DNA of 64,000 nucleotides. Origin: Rhizobium sp. BG4 (GTDB taxonomy: Bacteria; Pseudomonadota; Alphaproteobacteria; Rhizobiales; Rhizobiaceae). Below the pieces are notes generated by a model that was given only the letters and a program-made list of their open reading frames with translations, made no database searches and was not told the DNA's origin. The translations under genes were made by a program, and so were the position numbers. Shown here piece after piece: positions 1 through 8,704 of this stretch. The DNA lies in contig NZ_CP044125.1 of the NCBI RefSeq assembly GCF_016864575.1, positions 1,178,001 through 1,242,000 on the forward strand. The letters are read 5' to 3'. How positions within the stretch are numbered: the first letter of the stretch is position 1; each line of letters begins with the position of its first letter.

Positions 1-1043
1 GGCTTCGGATCGCCTTCCTTGTAGTTGGCGTAAACCGTGCCATCCTTGTCGATGGTGACGCCGGTAACTTCGCTGGCCGGCTGACCGTTCGGCGAACCCG
101 TACCGCTGTTTGCAGAGGCTTTCTGCGTGTACTTCGAAAGATCGAGATCGATGCTGAGATCGCTCGTCGTATCTGCAATGGTGACGTTTCCGGTAATCGA
201 ACCGGCGTCCGCATCGGCCGGGTCGGTAATCAGATTGCCGCTCTTGTCGAAGACCATCGTGCCGCTGGCAACCGGAGTAGCCGGGGTATACGGGAACGAG
301 CTCGTGCCTGACGTTGCCGCCGCGTCCTTGCGGTAGATCGCCACGTCCCATTCACCGGACGTCGTCGCAGTGGCTGCGGCTGACTTCGTGAAGTAGAAAT
401 CGTACTGAACCTTGCCACCAAGCTTGTCGAAGACAACCATCGACGTCTTGTAGGTGTTGGGCGTACCGGCCGCGCTGACGCCCGGGTCGACGTTTGCGCT
501 CGGCAAGTCGGCAGCCGGCACAACGGGCATGTCGGAGTTCAAGTTGCCGGAGAAGGTGGCGCTCGTCGATTCGATCGCGGTCAGGCCGGACTGGTTGACG
601 TTGACGGGAACGAGGCCATCGAAACCGTTGACGACGACTGCCGGCGGGCCTGCCGTGTAGGGATAGCCCATGAGCGTGAAGCCGGCGGCGTTGACCAGGT
701 TGCCGTTCTTGTCCTTGGTGAAATCGCCGGCGCGGGTCAGAACCGAGGTTCCGTCCGGGCTCTGGACGATGAAGAAGCCATCGCCCGAAATGGCGAGGTC
801 GGTGCCCGAGGTCGTGTAGGAGAGATCACCCTGGGAAGTCACGGACTGGCGGACGGACGTCTGAACACCACCGGAGTTGTAGTTGCCGGCCGAGGACGGC
901 AGGACGAGCGACGAAAATGCCGTCGATACCGACTTGTAGCCCGTGGTGTTTGCGTTCGCGATGTTGTCGGCGACGGTGCTCAGGCGGTTTGCCTGGGCAT
1001 TCATGCCGGACACTGCCGTCTTCATGCTGCCAAAAATGCTCAT
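1..1043 (-). CDS. flgE: Flagellar hook protein FlgE (3' end outside window)
   Basis: Structural subunit of the flagellar hook, exported by the flagellar type III system. Translating down from the ATG at 1043 gives MSIFGSMKTAVSGMNAQA, then the rod/hook N-terminal signature (NRLSTVADNIANANTTGYKS) and the DLAISGDGFFIV motif near residues 85-95 that is shared by FlgE, FlgF and FlgG. About 347 codons are open to the window edge. FlgE proteins are usually about 400 residues or longer in rhizobia, so the C-terminal D0 helix lies outside. It sits 126 bp downstream of rem on the same strand, as in S. meliloti, where Rem activates flgE. The spacer contains a small inverted repeat (1120-1125 with 1134-1139). 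Confidence 0.95.
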   Translation of the reverse strand, partial: MSIFGSMKTAVSGMNAQANRLSTVADNIANANTTGYKSVSTAFSSLVLPSSAGNYNSGGVQTSVRQSVTSQGDLSYTTSGTDLAISGDGFFIVQSPDGTSVLTRAGDFTKDKNGNLVNAAGFTLMGYPYTAGPPAVVVNGFDGLVPVNVNQSGLTAIESTSATFSGNLNSDMPVVPAADLPSANVDPGVSAAGTPNTYKTSMVVFDKLGGKVQYDFYFTKSAAATATTSGEWDVAIYRKDAAATSGTSSFPYTPATPVASGTMVFDKSGNLITDPADADAGSITGNVTIADTTSDLSIDLDLSKYTQKASANSGTGSPNGQPASEVTGVTIDKDGTVYANYKEGDPK

Positions 1044-1169
1044 CTGAAAACCTCGTTTTCCTTGATAGCTTGGAGAGTATTTGGCGGGCCTTGCGTGAAG
1101 CTGTCTGGTGGCGAGCGGACCGTTCGAAATGTTGAACGGGCGCCCGCGCAGCAGGGCCCAACACTGAAA

Positions 1170-1841
1170 TCAGTTCCAGTCGATGCAGTAGCCAAGGAAA
1201 CGCTTCGAATCGACCGGGTCGAAACCGAGCTTCTTGCGCAGCTTCTTGCGCAGCTTGGAGATATGGCTTTCGACGACGTTCTCTTCGACTTCCTCGTCGA
1301 AGATGCCGTAGATGGCGTTGAAGATCTGGGTCTTCGTGACGCGGCGTCCACGGTTGGCAATCAAATATTCGAGGATGCGGCGCTCGCGGCGCGGCAGCGC
1401 GAAAACTTCGCCGTGGATCTCGGGATCGCGGCCGTCCGAGAAGACGCGGATGGCGCCGATATCGGTGTGGCTTGCAATCGCTTTCAGGCGGCGGCGGATC
1501 GCCGCAGCGCGAGCGAGGATTTCACGGGGGTGGACCGGCTTGCGGACCACGTCGTCGACACCGCAATCAAAAAGTGCAAGCGTCGTTTCGAGCGAGGGCT
1601 GATCGCTGACCGCGATAACAGGTGCCTGGGAGCGATCGCGGATTGCCCGCGGCAGCTCGAAGGTCTGCTGGCCCTGGCCGATCAGGAATGCTTCAACAGC
1701 AGCGATATCCGAGTCCGCCGCCGTCTGCACCCATTCGCCAAATTCGTTTGGATCAAAGCCTGTCGAAGGAATGCCTTCCCGGCCAAATAGAGATGTATAT
1801 CCATCCTTAACGAGCTCGCGCTCATCAACCACGACGATCAT
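1170..1841 (-). CDS. rem: Motility transcriptional activator Rem (OmpR/PhoB-type)
   Basis: Second-tier activator of flagellar, motor and chemotaxis genes in S. meliloti, itself switched on by VisNR. The protein is 223 residues, the same length as S. meliloti Rem. Residues 1-115 have a receiver-like fold and about 130-223 a winged-helix Trans_reg_C domain ([13 protein letters not shown] recognition segment, [10 protein letters not shown] end). The receiver is degenerate: the beta-3 region around residues 48-56 reads AAVEAFLIG, with no phospho-accepting Asp, so control by phosphorylation is unlikely. The ATG at 1841 is followed upstream by a 281-bp spacer with a 9-bp tandem repeat (1884-1901). 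Confidence 0.93.
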   Translation of the reverse strand: MIVVVDERELVKDGYTSLFGREGIPSTGFDPNEFGEWVQTAADSDIAAVEAFLIGQGQQTFELPRAIRDRSQAPVIAVSDQPSLETTLALFDCGVDDVVRKPVHPREILARAAAIRRRLKAIASHTDIGAIRVFSDGRDPEIHGEVFALPRRERRILEYLIANRGRRVTKTQIFNAIYGIFDEEVEENVVESHISKLRKKLRKKLGFDPVDSKRFLGYCIDWN

Positions 1842-1883
1842 TCGTCCGCCTCCGAATCAGTGTGGCACTTCGATGATCTATGG

Positions 1884-1901
1884 GTACGAATCGTACGAAT
1901 C
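1884..1901 (-). promoter_or_regulatory. Perfect 9-bp tandem repeat upstream of rem
   Basis: Two adjacent copies of GTACGAATC (1884-1892 and 1893-1901) lie 43-60 bp before the rem start, inside the 1842-2122 spacer. The unit contains the self-complementary core CGTACG across the junction. The same spacer holds a GTTAAC at 2019-2024. The position fits an activator or autoregulator site (VisNR activates rem in S. meliloti), but no binding motif is known to me, so this is only a candidate. Confidence 0.35.
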
Positions 1902-2122
1902 TGGAACAAGGTGTTGGAAGTTAATGGCAGGAATTAATAGTTGCTTAACCTTTGCGTCCCGATTTGCTCTACATATAGTAGGTCTCCGGACTTATGCACA
2001 CAAAAATTTCGTGGAAAAGTTAACACCTGGTAAATTAGGCCTTGCGTGGCCAGATTCTGGCGGATTCCTGCCACATTTCGACACGATTCCGCTTTGTTCT
2101 CTTTTTGCCATCTTTGATTGCA

Positions 2123-2707
2123 TCAATTCTGACAGAAGTTACTCGCATTAGGAGTCCACTTGCCGTAGCCGGTGGCGACCAGATTGGCGATCACCCGGCA
2201 GACATACTGCTTCTGCGCGGGGTCGTTGTTGGGTCCTGCGTGGTATCTCGCTACCGCCATCGTCCAGGTTTCGTGACGGTCGTGGAGGTTGCGCAGGAAC
2301 TTCGCCGCATATTCCACATTGGTGTGCGGGTCAAACATCTCCTCGGCGGAGCGGAAGTTCTCGCCATGAAAGTAATGGTTGATCTGCATGCAGCCGATGT
2401 CGATCAGTTTCGCGCCGGCGCGGGTCGCCGTATCGAACTGGCGCATCGCATCTGCTTCGGAGGGTGGAAAGACCGCCTTTCCCTCGATGTTGAGCGCGAA
2501 GGGATATAACGATCCCTTGCGTCCCGTCTCCGTCAAACCGACCGAATAGAGGATACCTTCGGGGATGCCGTACTTGGCAGCGGCCGACTGGATTTCCTTC
2601 TCGCAGGCACCGTTGGAGGCGGCTGCCTCAGAGGTAAACGCCGCCAGAACCGCTGCTGCGATCGGAGCCAGAAGCAGCGCCTTCCACGCCGGTCTCAGCT
2701 GCGCCAT
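2123..2707 (-). CDS. Lytic transglycosylase-like protein of the flagellar cluster
   Basis: Predicted periplasmic peptidoglycan hydrolase, probably the enzyme that opens the wall for the flagellar rod, analogous to SltF of Rhodobacter. The start at 2707 is chosen because GGAGG lies 5 nt upstream and a clean signal peptide follows (MAQLRPAWKALLLAPIAAAV, Ala-rich cut near residue 30). The SLT-family marks are present: putative catalytic Glu60 in GLTETGRKG, GCMQIN at 105-110 and AVARYHAG at 151-158. Four Cys may form periplasmic disulfides. The gene begins inside the 3' end of fliK (80-bp overlap in another frame). The role in rod penetration is inferred from position and family. Confidence 0.85.
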   Translation of the reverse strand: MAQLRPAWKALLLAPIAAAVLAAFTSEAAASNGACEKEIQSAAAKYGIPEGILYSVGLTETGRKGSLYPFALNIEGKAVFPPSEADAMRQFDTATRAGAKLIDIGCMQINHYFHGENFRSAEEMFDPHTNVEYAAKFLRNLHDRHETWTMAVARYHAGPNNDPAQKQYVCRVIANLVATGYGKWTPNASNFCQN

Positions 2708-4034
2708 CAAAGCCTCCATTCCCTCGCTGTGCGGTCTGCGACTGGCGCTCACGCGCCTCCCCGCCCTGTCCCTGCTGCAGGGATTGCTGGCCGGACTGGC
2801 CCTGTGCGTTCGCCTGCGCGCTGGTGTCGGTCTTTTCGACCGGCGCCATGCTGATGGTGACGTTGTCGACCGTGTAGCCCTGGCTGCGCAGCGATTCGAG
2901 GATCTTGCTGTGATCTTCCTTGAGCTGACGGTAGGCCGCGCCCGTCTCGACCTTCAGATCGACGTTGAGGGCATCGCCGGACAGGCGCATCGTCGCCGTG
3001 ACGAGACCGAGATCGATCGGCGTCATCTGGATCTTCAGCGTATTGACGACCTTGCCGGTGCTCGTCCACTCGGCGGCGTTCGACAGCGCCGAGCCAGGCT
3101 GCATGGCCTGCGCCCATTCCTTGTCGCCGCTGATGGCAGCGGTGACCGAAGCGGAGTTCTGAGCGAGGCCGATATAGCGGCGCGATTCGAGCACGGTGAC
3201 GTTCTCGATATCCGTCTTGGCCTTGGCGCCGGTCTCTCCGGCATTTTCGGTGCCGATATGAATATCCATCGATTCACCGCGGCCATCGGCGCGGCTCAAA
3301 CGGAAGATCTTGCCATCGGCAGCCTCGGAGCCCTCAGCGCCGGGCACGGGAACCTCGGCAGCCTTCGGGCCGCTGATCGCCGCCAGCGCGTCCGTGGCAT
3401 GCGTTTCCGCCTTGCCGGTTGCCTCGACCTTATCGTCCTTCTTGTCCTTGCCAGGCGCGGTGTCGTCCTTCGCCTTCACGGCGGTGCCCTGCATGACCGT
3501 GGTGATCACGGCAGGCTGCTGCGGGACGTCTTTCTTCAGGAGATCGAGCGCATCGCTTGCGGCATCCTCGGTCTCGCCCTTGGAAGACTTCTTGGTTTCT
3601 TCGCCCTTTGCCGGCTTGGCGCCCTTGGCCGCCTGCGGCAGGGTGTCTTCGTCGAGCTTGTCGGACTTGTCCTTGGTATTCTTTTCCTTCGGCAGCGCAG
3701 CGGCTTCCTGCAACTGTTCCTTCAGCGTCTTGCCGACCGAGACCGTTTCCGGCTTGGTTTCGGCCTGCTGCTTCAGCGAGGTGTCGCTGAGATCAATGAT
3801 CGGCTTCGGATGCTGGCGCGACCGGGCGATGACGCTGGCATCGGCCTGGGTGTCAGCGGGCTGCGAGCCGTCAGCGGTCTGAGCGTCGTTGGCGCCCTGG
3901 CCGTTATCGCCGGCTTTCTGCAGGACGTCCGAAAAGCCGCCCTTGCCGCCATCATCGTCCTTGCCGACAGGGCGATTGGATTTCGCTGACGGCGCCTCAA
4001 CCGGTGCCGTTCCCCCCGAAACGCTGATATCCAT
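2628..4034 (-). CDS. fliK: Flagellar hook-length control protein FliK (formerly MotD)
   Basis: Secreted ruler that measures hook length and switches export specificity at FlhB. The 468-residue protein starts at MDISVSGG (ATG 4034, 4 bp after motC). Long stretches of Ala/Lys/Asp/Glu-rich low complexity occupy roughly residues 20-300, followed by a compact Flg_hook-like domain at about 325-395 (LKIQMTPIDLGLVTATMRLS) and a Gln/Gly/Ser-rich tail. In S. meliloti this locus was first called motD and later reassigned to fliK. The last 80 bp also encode the start of the downstream transglycosylase. Confidence 0.92.
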   Translation of the reverse strand: MDISVSGGTAPVEAPSAKSNRPVGKDDDGGKGGFSDVLQKAGDNGQGANDAQTADGSQPADTQADASVIARSRQHPKPIIDLSDTSLKQQAETKPETVSVGKTLKEQLQEAAALPKEKNTKDKSDKLDEDTLPQAAKGAKPAKGEETKKSSKGETEDAASDALDLLKKDVPQQPAVITTVMQGTAVKAKDDTAPGKDKKDDKVEATGKAETHATDALAAISGPKAAEVPVPGAEGSEAADGKIFRLSRADGRGESMDIHIGTENAGETGAKAKTDIENVTVLESRRYIGLAQNSASVTAAISGDKEWAQAMQPGSALSNAAEWTSTGKVVNTLKIQMTPIDLGLVTATMRLSGDALNVDLKVETGAAYRQLKEDHSKILESLRSQGYTVDNVTISMAPVEKTDTSAQANAQGQSGQQSLQQGQGGEARERQSQTAQRGNGGFDGAAETGVEGAASGSDRSSGSGGVYL

Positions 4035-4038
4035 GATC

Positions 4039-5352
4039 TCAATTGCCCTCTTCGCCCAGCAGCTTGTCGATATCGTCAAGCTTGGACCGGTTCGCAGCCA
4101 TAAAGGATTTGTAGGCAGGATCAGCATTCTGCTGGTCCTGGCTGCTGTCTGCCGGGAGCGCCGGTGCCGCTCCGTCGTCAACCGGTTCCGATGGGGGAGC
4201 GGTGGGCGATTGCGATTCGGCGTCCGTAGTAACAGCGGCCTGTTCTGAAGTATTCTCTTCATTAGAAGAAGTAGAATCGCTTGCTTGCGTCAAGCTTGCA
4301 GGGTCAGGCGCTTTCAATACTTGTTCTGCCACGGAGCGGGCAGCGGCCCGCAGCGCCTTGTCGCGATCCGAGAGATCGCCATCGGCGACCTTGCCGATAT
4401 GCTGGGCCGCCGAATCGACGTCCGGCGTCGAGACCGAGGCCATATTGCCATAGAAGCTCGCCAGCGCGCCGAGCGGATCGGTTTCGCCGCCCGACAGGGC
4501 CTGGGCGTGTTCCGCGGCCGTCTTGGAGAGCTCGACCTTGCCGGCAATGCCTGCCGCGCGCGCGATGCGGAGATAGACTTCGCGCTGACGCGCATCATCC
4601 ATGAAACTCAGGATGCTGACGACGTCCTCGGTCTTCACGTCATGCTCATGATCGACGATCAGCTTGACGAAGAGATCGGCGAACTGGCTGGCATAGGGGG
4701 AGTGCAGGAAGCGGCGAACATAGCGCTGCGAATAGGCCATGCCCTTGTCGACAAGCCCGGCCTCGACGCTGATCGCCACGGAGCGGCGCAGCGCCGCTTC
4801 CTCGACGATGGTGCCGGGCGCCGACAGGCGCGCTTGATCGTAGAGCTTCAGCGCCTCGAGCGGGCTGCGGGCAACCATGACGTTGCCGCCGACCAGCGAG
4901 AGATAGGGGCCGATCTTCTTGTCGCGATATTCGTTTGCGGTCTCGACAAGCGTCTTGGCGACGAGCAGGCCCTTGCCGCTCAGATACTTGCGCAGCACAT
5001 CGGTGACGCGATTGTCGAAATAGCCGTTGACGTCGCGGGAGACGAGATATTCGAGCGTGGCGGGGTTACCGCCGCTCATCGCATAGACAAGCGCCGCATC
5101 GACGTTGCGATCGTCATCAAAGACGGCTGGATCGACGGTGCGTAGGCGCTGATCGATCGTGCCCAGCATGAAGCGCTGCATTTCCGCGGCGGAGTGATCG
5201 CCTGAGACAACGGAATCCTGCACGAACTGCAGCGAGCGCAGCATCTTGTAAGGCGCCAGATCTTCCTGCTCGTCGGCGCGCGCGGCCGCGGGCGCTGCAA
5301 GCGCCAGCCCGAGTGCGATCGACAGAAGACGATGGTGCTTGCGGCGCGCCAT
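4039..5352 (-). CDS. motC: Periplasmic motility protein MotC
   Basis: Rhizobia-specific periplasmic component of the proton-driven motor. In S. meliloti it acts with MotB and is stabilised by the chaperone MotE. The protein has 437 residues with a signal peptide (RLLSIALGLALAAPAAARA, cut near residue 26). A helical, repeat-like body runs to about residue 325, followed by a Ser/Thr/Glu/Pro-rich linker (about 335-410) and a short C-terminal helix (NRSKLDDIDKLLG). It lies 3 bp after motB, so the two are co-transcribed. motE is in the separate flgI-flgH operon of this window. Confidence 0.93.
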   Translation of the reverse strand: MARRKHHRLLSIALGLALAAPAAARADEQEDLAPYKMLRSLQFVQDSVVSGDHSAAEMQRFMLGTIDQRLRTVDPAVFDDDRNVDAALVYAMSGGNPATLEYLVSRDVNGYFDNRVTDVLRKYLSGKGLLVAKTLVETANEYRDKKIGPYLSLVGGNVMVARSPLEALKLYDQARLSAPGTIVEEAALRRSVAISVEAGLVDKGMAYSQRYVRRFLHSPYASQFADLFVKLIVDHEHDVKTEDVVSILSFMDDARQREVYLRIARAAGIAGKVELSKTAAEHAQALSGGETDPLGALASFYGNMASVSTPDVDSAAQHIGKVADGDLSDRDKALRAAARSVAEQVLKAPDPASLTQASDSTSSNEENTSEQAAVTTDAESQSPTAPPSEPVDDGAAPALPADSSQDQQNADPAYKSFMAANRSKLDDIDKLLGEEGN

Positions 5353-5355
5353 GGC

Positions 5356-6654
5356 TTACCCCTGATCCCCCTGGACGAGGATTTCGATACGGCGGTTTGC
5401 GGCATTGAGCGGATCATCGGGCAGCTTCAGCTTGCGATCGGCAAAGCCGGAGACCTGCGAGACACGCCCCTCTCCGAGACCGCCGCGAACCAGCATGTAG
5501 TAGGCAGCCTGGGCGCGGTCCATGGACAGGCGCCAGTTCTCGTTATCGGCGCCCTTGTACTGGCGCGCGTCGGTATGGCCGCGGATGACGACCGCACCCT
5601 GGCGGGCCTTCAGCACTTCGCCGATCTTCTCCATCGCCAGAACCATTTCCTTGCGGGGAACGGCCGAGCCGACATTGAACATGGAGTCGTTCGCCTGGTC
5701 CGACAGACTGACCAGCAACCCGCCTTCCGCCGGAACGACGGTGAGACCCTCGGCAAGCTTGCCGGCGACGCCGGTGATTTGCTTGGCGATCTCCTGCTTC
5801 AGTTCGTCGGCCTTCTTCTCTTCCTCGGCCTGCTTGACCGGATCGGACTTTTCTTCTTCGGTCTTTGCGGCATCGTCAGGCTTCTGATCGTCCGCCTTGC
5901 CGTCTGCGGTCTTGTCGTGCTGCTTGTCGGCCGGCTTTGCGTGCTGGTCGGCAGGCTTGACGTCCGCGGTGTCGGTGTCCGGCTTCTCGGCTTCGAGCTT
6001 TGCCAGCTCGGTCGCGTCAGGCTGTTCCTTGGCGTCCTTGGTCGCCGGCGTCTTGCCAGGATTGTCGGCGCGCGTCACCTCGACCTGCTTCGTCCAGAAA
6101 TCCGGATCGAAGGGATCGCGATAGGCTTGACCGCCGTCGGCGCCGGTCGCGGGGCCGGAATCGGCTGCACCGCCCTCGCCCTTGGCACTGACATTGGCCT
6201 GCTGCCCGACTTCCTGGGCGATCTCGGCCAGAACGGAGTATGGGTTCTCGAAGAAGTCGGCTTCGGAATAGTTGGTCTGGTCGCCAGAGGTCGATGTCTG
6301 GTCGTCGCCGCTTGCAGCCGATGCGCCCTGCGTCTGCTGCTCTTCCTTCTGCTTGGACTTGTCCTTAGTCTCCTCGCCGTCAGCCGTATCGACAGGCTTC
6401 TTCAGGCCCTTTTCGGTCGGCTTTTCATCGGCGAGCTTGATCGGATTGAAGTAGGTCGCGACCGAGGCCTTGGTTTCCTCGTTGGCGGCATTGACCAGCC
6501 ACATGACGAGAAAGAAGGCCATCAGTGCCGTCATGAAGTCGGCATAGGCAATCTTCCAGGCGCCACCATGGGCGCCATCGTGGTCGCCACCGCCATGTTT
6601 CTTGACGATGATGACTTCGTTCTTGCCGTGGTGGTGATTTTCGCTCTCGCTCAT
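5356..6654 (-). CDS. motB: Flagellar motor stator protein MotB
   Basis: Stator subunit that pairs with MotA to conduct protons and anchors to peptidoglycan. A single membrane segment at about residues 35-55 contains the proton-carrying Asp39 (IAYADFMTALMAFFLVMWLV). A long charged Lys/Asp/Glu-rich periplasmic linker follows (about 70-290), much longer than in enterics, and then an OmpA-like peptidoglycan-binding domain (VVIRGHTDARQY, RLSMDRAQAAY, NRRIEIL). The length is 432 residues. The start codon overlaps the stop of the upstream FliH-like gene by 4 bp. The partner motA is in a different operon at 23541. Confidence 0.96.
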   Translation of the reverse strand: MSESENHHHGKNEVIIVKKHGGGDHDGAHGGAWKIAYADFMTALMAFFLVMWLVNAANEETKASVATYFNPIKLADEKPTEKGLKKPVDTADGEETKDKSKQKEEQQTQGASAASGDDQTSTSGDQTNYSEADFFENPYSVLAEIAQEVGQQANVSAKGEGGAADSGPATGADGGQAYRDPFDPDFWTKQVEVTRADNPGKTPATKDAKEQPDATELAKLEAEKPDTDTADVKPADQHAKPADKQHDKTADGKADDQKPDDAAKTEEEKSDPVKQAEEEKKADELKQEIAKQITGVAGKLAEGLTVVPAEGGLLVSLSDQANDSMFNVGSAVPRKEMVLAMEKIGEVLKARQGAVVIRGHTDARQYKGADNENWRLSMDRAQAAYYMLVRGGLGEGRVSQVSGFADRKLKLPDDPLNAANRRIEILVQGDQG

Positions 6655-7289
6655 TCCAGAACTTTCTTCAGGCTGGCCGACCAGGCCGAGATGCGCGTCA
6701 CGAGAACGGAACCATCAACCTCAACTGCAAGATCCACGTCATCCGTTTCGAGATGACGCAGCAGACCGGGCTTTTCGCCGAGTGCCTTTTCCAGCAGGGC
6801 AAAGAGTTTCGCCGGTCCCTTGACGACAACAGGGCCGGCAGCGCCATCCAGGATCGCCTCGCGCAACAGGGCAGCGAGACTTTTGACGGCATCCTCGGCG
6901 ACTGCCTCAGTCACGACAGGCGCAACGGCCTTGACGGCTGCGGCGCTGACGAGATCGGCGACATCGAATGCGATATTGGAAAGACGTGCGGCAATCAGCG
7001 CCGCCAGCTCTTCCTCATACTTGGCCTTCAACTCCTCGAATTCACGCTGGTGAATGAGTTCGAGGGTCTGCATTTCGACGGCATGCTTTTCGCTGAGCTC
7101 CGCCGTCGCGGCCGCATGGCCCTCGGCATAGGCGCCGCGCTTCTCGGCTTCCAGATCGACAACCGGCTCTTCGGCGATATCGGCGAAGCCGCCAAAGGTG
7201 TCGTCGGCAAACTCCATCGGCTCCGGAGCCGGGGCGACGGGCTTGATGTCACTGAAATCCTTGAGATAGCGGGAAAGCATCGCGCTCAT
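6651..7289 (-). CDS. FliH-like protein (putative regulator of the FliI export ATPase)
   Basis: A 212-residue acidic protein. A disordered Pro/Glu-rich N-terminus is followed by a coiled coil at about residues 50-105 (EKHAVEMQTLELIHQREFEEL) and a C-terminal alpha/beta half (LAALLREAILD; LETDDVDLAVEVDGSVLVTRI). This order matches FliH/YscL family stators of the export ATPase, and no other FliH is visible beside fliI. It overlaps motB by 4 bp, so it is co-expressed with stator genes rather than with fliI. The ATG at 7289 has no strong ribosome site, and an alternative ATG lies at 7280. Sequence similarity to classical FliH is weak, so the name is an inference. Confidence 0.6.
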   Translation of the reverse strand: MSAMLSRYLKDFSDIKPVAPAPEPMEFADDTFGGFADIAEEPVVDLEAEKRGAYAEGHAAATAELSEKHAVEMQTLELIHQREFEELKAKYEEELAALIAARLSNIAFDVADLVSAAAVKAVAPVVTEAVAEDAVKSLAALLREAILDGAAGPVVVKGPAKLFALLEKALGEKPGLLRHLETDDVDLAVEVDGSVLVTRISAWSASLKKVLE

Positions 7290-7419
7290 CGTGTCGACCC
7301 GTTATCTGCGAAAAGATGCGGCATGCCTGCGCCCCGTTCAAACCAACTCCGACGGCCGCCCAAAACCTGATGCGCCATCCTTGCCTGAAACCTAGAAAGC
7401 CAAACTTGCGCGAGGATGA

Positions 7420-7443
7420 ATGGCGGGCGCAAACGCCCGCCAT
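7420..7443 (-). terminator. Hairpin downstream of flaD
   Basis: Perfect 10-bp GC-rich stem (7420-7429 with 7434-7443, loop CAAA) lies 13 bp after the flaD stop. No clear U run follows, so termination would be weak or factor-dependent. Confidence 0.55.
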
Positions 7444-7456
7444 CTAGACGGGAATG

Positions 7457-8404
7457 CTACTCGAGAAGGATCAGGATGTTGCCGGCCGACGTGTTGAGGA
7501 TGTTCATCGCTTCCGTGGCAACGTTGAGCTGCGTCCCGATCGCCGTCTGGCGCGTGGAGGCTTCGTCCATGTCGGTGTCGACGAGCGCACCAACCGTGGT
7601 GTCCAGCGAATCCATCATCTTGCTGATGTAATCGGAGCGCGCGTCGATCTGGTTCTGCATGATGCCGAGACCGGATGCCGTCGTGTTCAGACTCGAGAGG
7701 ATCTTCTCGACCGCGGACTGCATGTCGGCAAGGTCCTGGCTCGACGTGCTGTCCGAAAGCGCAATCTCGGTGCCGCCTGCCGGCGTGCTGGAGTTGGCGT
7801 TGAGCAGGTAAAACTGGCTACCGGTGCCGTTGCCGGGATCGATCGCCTTCGTCAGCAGGCCCTTCGACGCGTCGCGGGAATCGATCATCACCAGGTTCGA
7901 CGAGGGAATGCTGATGTTCTCGGGGTAGAACTGGCCGTTCGGACCGCGCGTATAGCCACCGATCACCGAGCGGGTGTCGGGCATGGCGGAGCTGTTGTTG
8001 TAGAGCCAGTTTTCGCCGGAGAAGCTGGTGCCGGTGACGGCGGACTGAAGCTGGCCCTTCAGCTGCTGAAGCGTCGTGTTCAGCTTGTCGCGATCGTTTG
8101 CCGGGTCGGCAGCCGAGACGAGCGTCGACTTGATGTTGGTGACGAGGTCGATCAGCGAGTTCATCGACGTGTAGGTCGTATCGACCTTGGCGGCGCCGAG
8201 GCCGAGAGCGTCGTCGATGGTCTTCAGCGAATTGCCGTCGGTGCGCAGCGTCTGGGCGTAGGACCAGTAGGTGGCGTCATCGGCCGCGGACTGGATGCGC
8301 AGCTCGGACGAGATCTGCTGCTGGATCTTGTCGTTGTCCTTGCCGAGGCCGCGCATAACGTTCAGTGCGGTCAGCGCAGCAGGGTCCTGAATGGAATAAG
8401 CCAT
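7457..8404 (-). CDS. flaD: Flagellin FlaD (divergent paralogue)
   Basis: Filament subunit, 315 residues. The N-terminal D0/D1 (MAYSIQDPAALTALNVMRGL) and C-terminal D0 (LNTSAGNILILLE) keep flagellin helices but differ clearly from the other three flagellins here, which start MTSI. The FSGENW motif near residue 135 is conserved. It is the last of four tandem flagellin genes, each apparently its own transcription unit. The lettering follows tandem order as in R. leguminosarum and is not proven. It has the CCGG/TGTCCC leader motif shared by the four genes (8426-8450). Confidence 0.9.
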   Translation of the reverse strand: MAYSIQDPAALTALNVMRGLGKDNDKIQQQISSELRIQSAADDATYWSYAQTLRTDGNSLKTIDDALGLGAAKVDTTYTSMNSLIDLVTNIKSTLVSAADPANDRDKLNTTLQQLKGQLQSAVTGTSFSGENWLYNNSSAMPDTRSVIGGYTRGPNGQFYPENISIPSSNLVMIDSRDASKGLLTKAIDPGNGTGSQFYLLNANSSTPAGGTEIALSDSTSSQDLADMQSAVEKILSSLNTTASGLGIMQNQIDARSDYISKMMDSLDTTVGALVDTDMDEASTRQTAIGTQLNVATEAMNILNTSAGNILILLE

Positions 8405-8425
8405 CTGTCGATCTCTTGTATGAAT

Positions 8426-8450
8426 GGAAAGGGACAGACCGGAAACCGGT
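8426..8450 (-). promoter_or_regulatory. Conserved flagellin 5' leader element, flaD copy
   Basis: On the minus strand, 22-46 nt before the ATG, ACCGG-TTT-CCGGT forms a tiny hairpin followed by CTGTCCCTTTCC. The same arrangement (two CCGG blocks, then A/CTGYCCYYYC) precedes flaA, flaB and flaC at similar distances. It may be a target of FlbT, which acts on flagellin mRNA leaders in Caulobacter (inference). Confidence 0.45.
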
Positions 8451-8615
8451 AGCGACAGATTATGGCCTCATGCCCCCGGCAATCGGCCGGTGCGTCGCTG
8501 TAAAACAAATCAACTCGCCGGTGAAATTAACCCGAACTTAAGCATGCTTTCAAGGCTTGGAGCGGTCCGGCGGGCGGAAACTTCACGATCGCTGTAACAA
8601 ATTGTTTTTAAATGA

Positions 8616-8642
8616 GAAATCGCGCCTTTTGAGCGCGATTTC
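8616..8642 (-). terminator. Terminator hairpin downstream of flaC
   Basis: Perfect 10-bp stem GAAATCGCGC (8616-8625) with GCGCGATTTC (8633-8642) and a 7-nt loop, 62 bp after the flaC stop. The minus-strand continuation TCATTTAAAAAC is only moderately U-rich. Confidence 0.65.
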
Positions 8643-8704
8643 GAGATCTTTTCTGCTGGTTGAAAATCGCGACGCAAGATTCGATCCAGCTTCAATTTTC
8701 CGGC

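Noticed and set aside
2565..3989. Long plus-strand open frame opposite fliK
   Set aside because: A by-product of GC-rich third positions in fliK. The protein is Arg/Leu/Gly-rich without any family and has no ribosome site.
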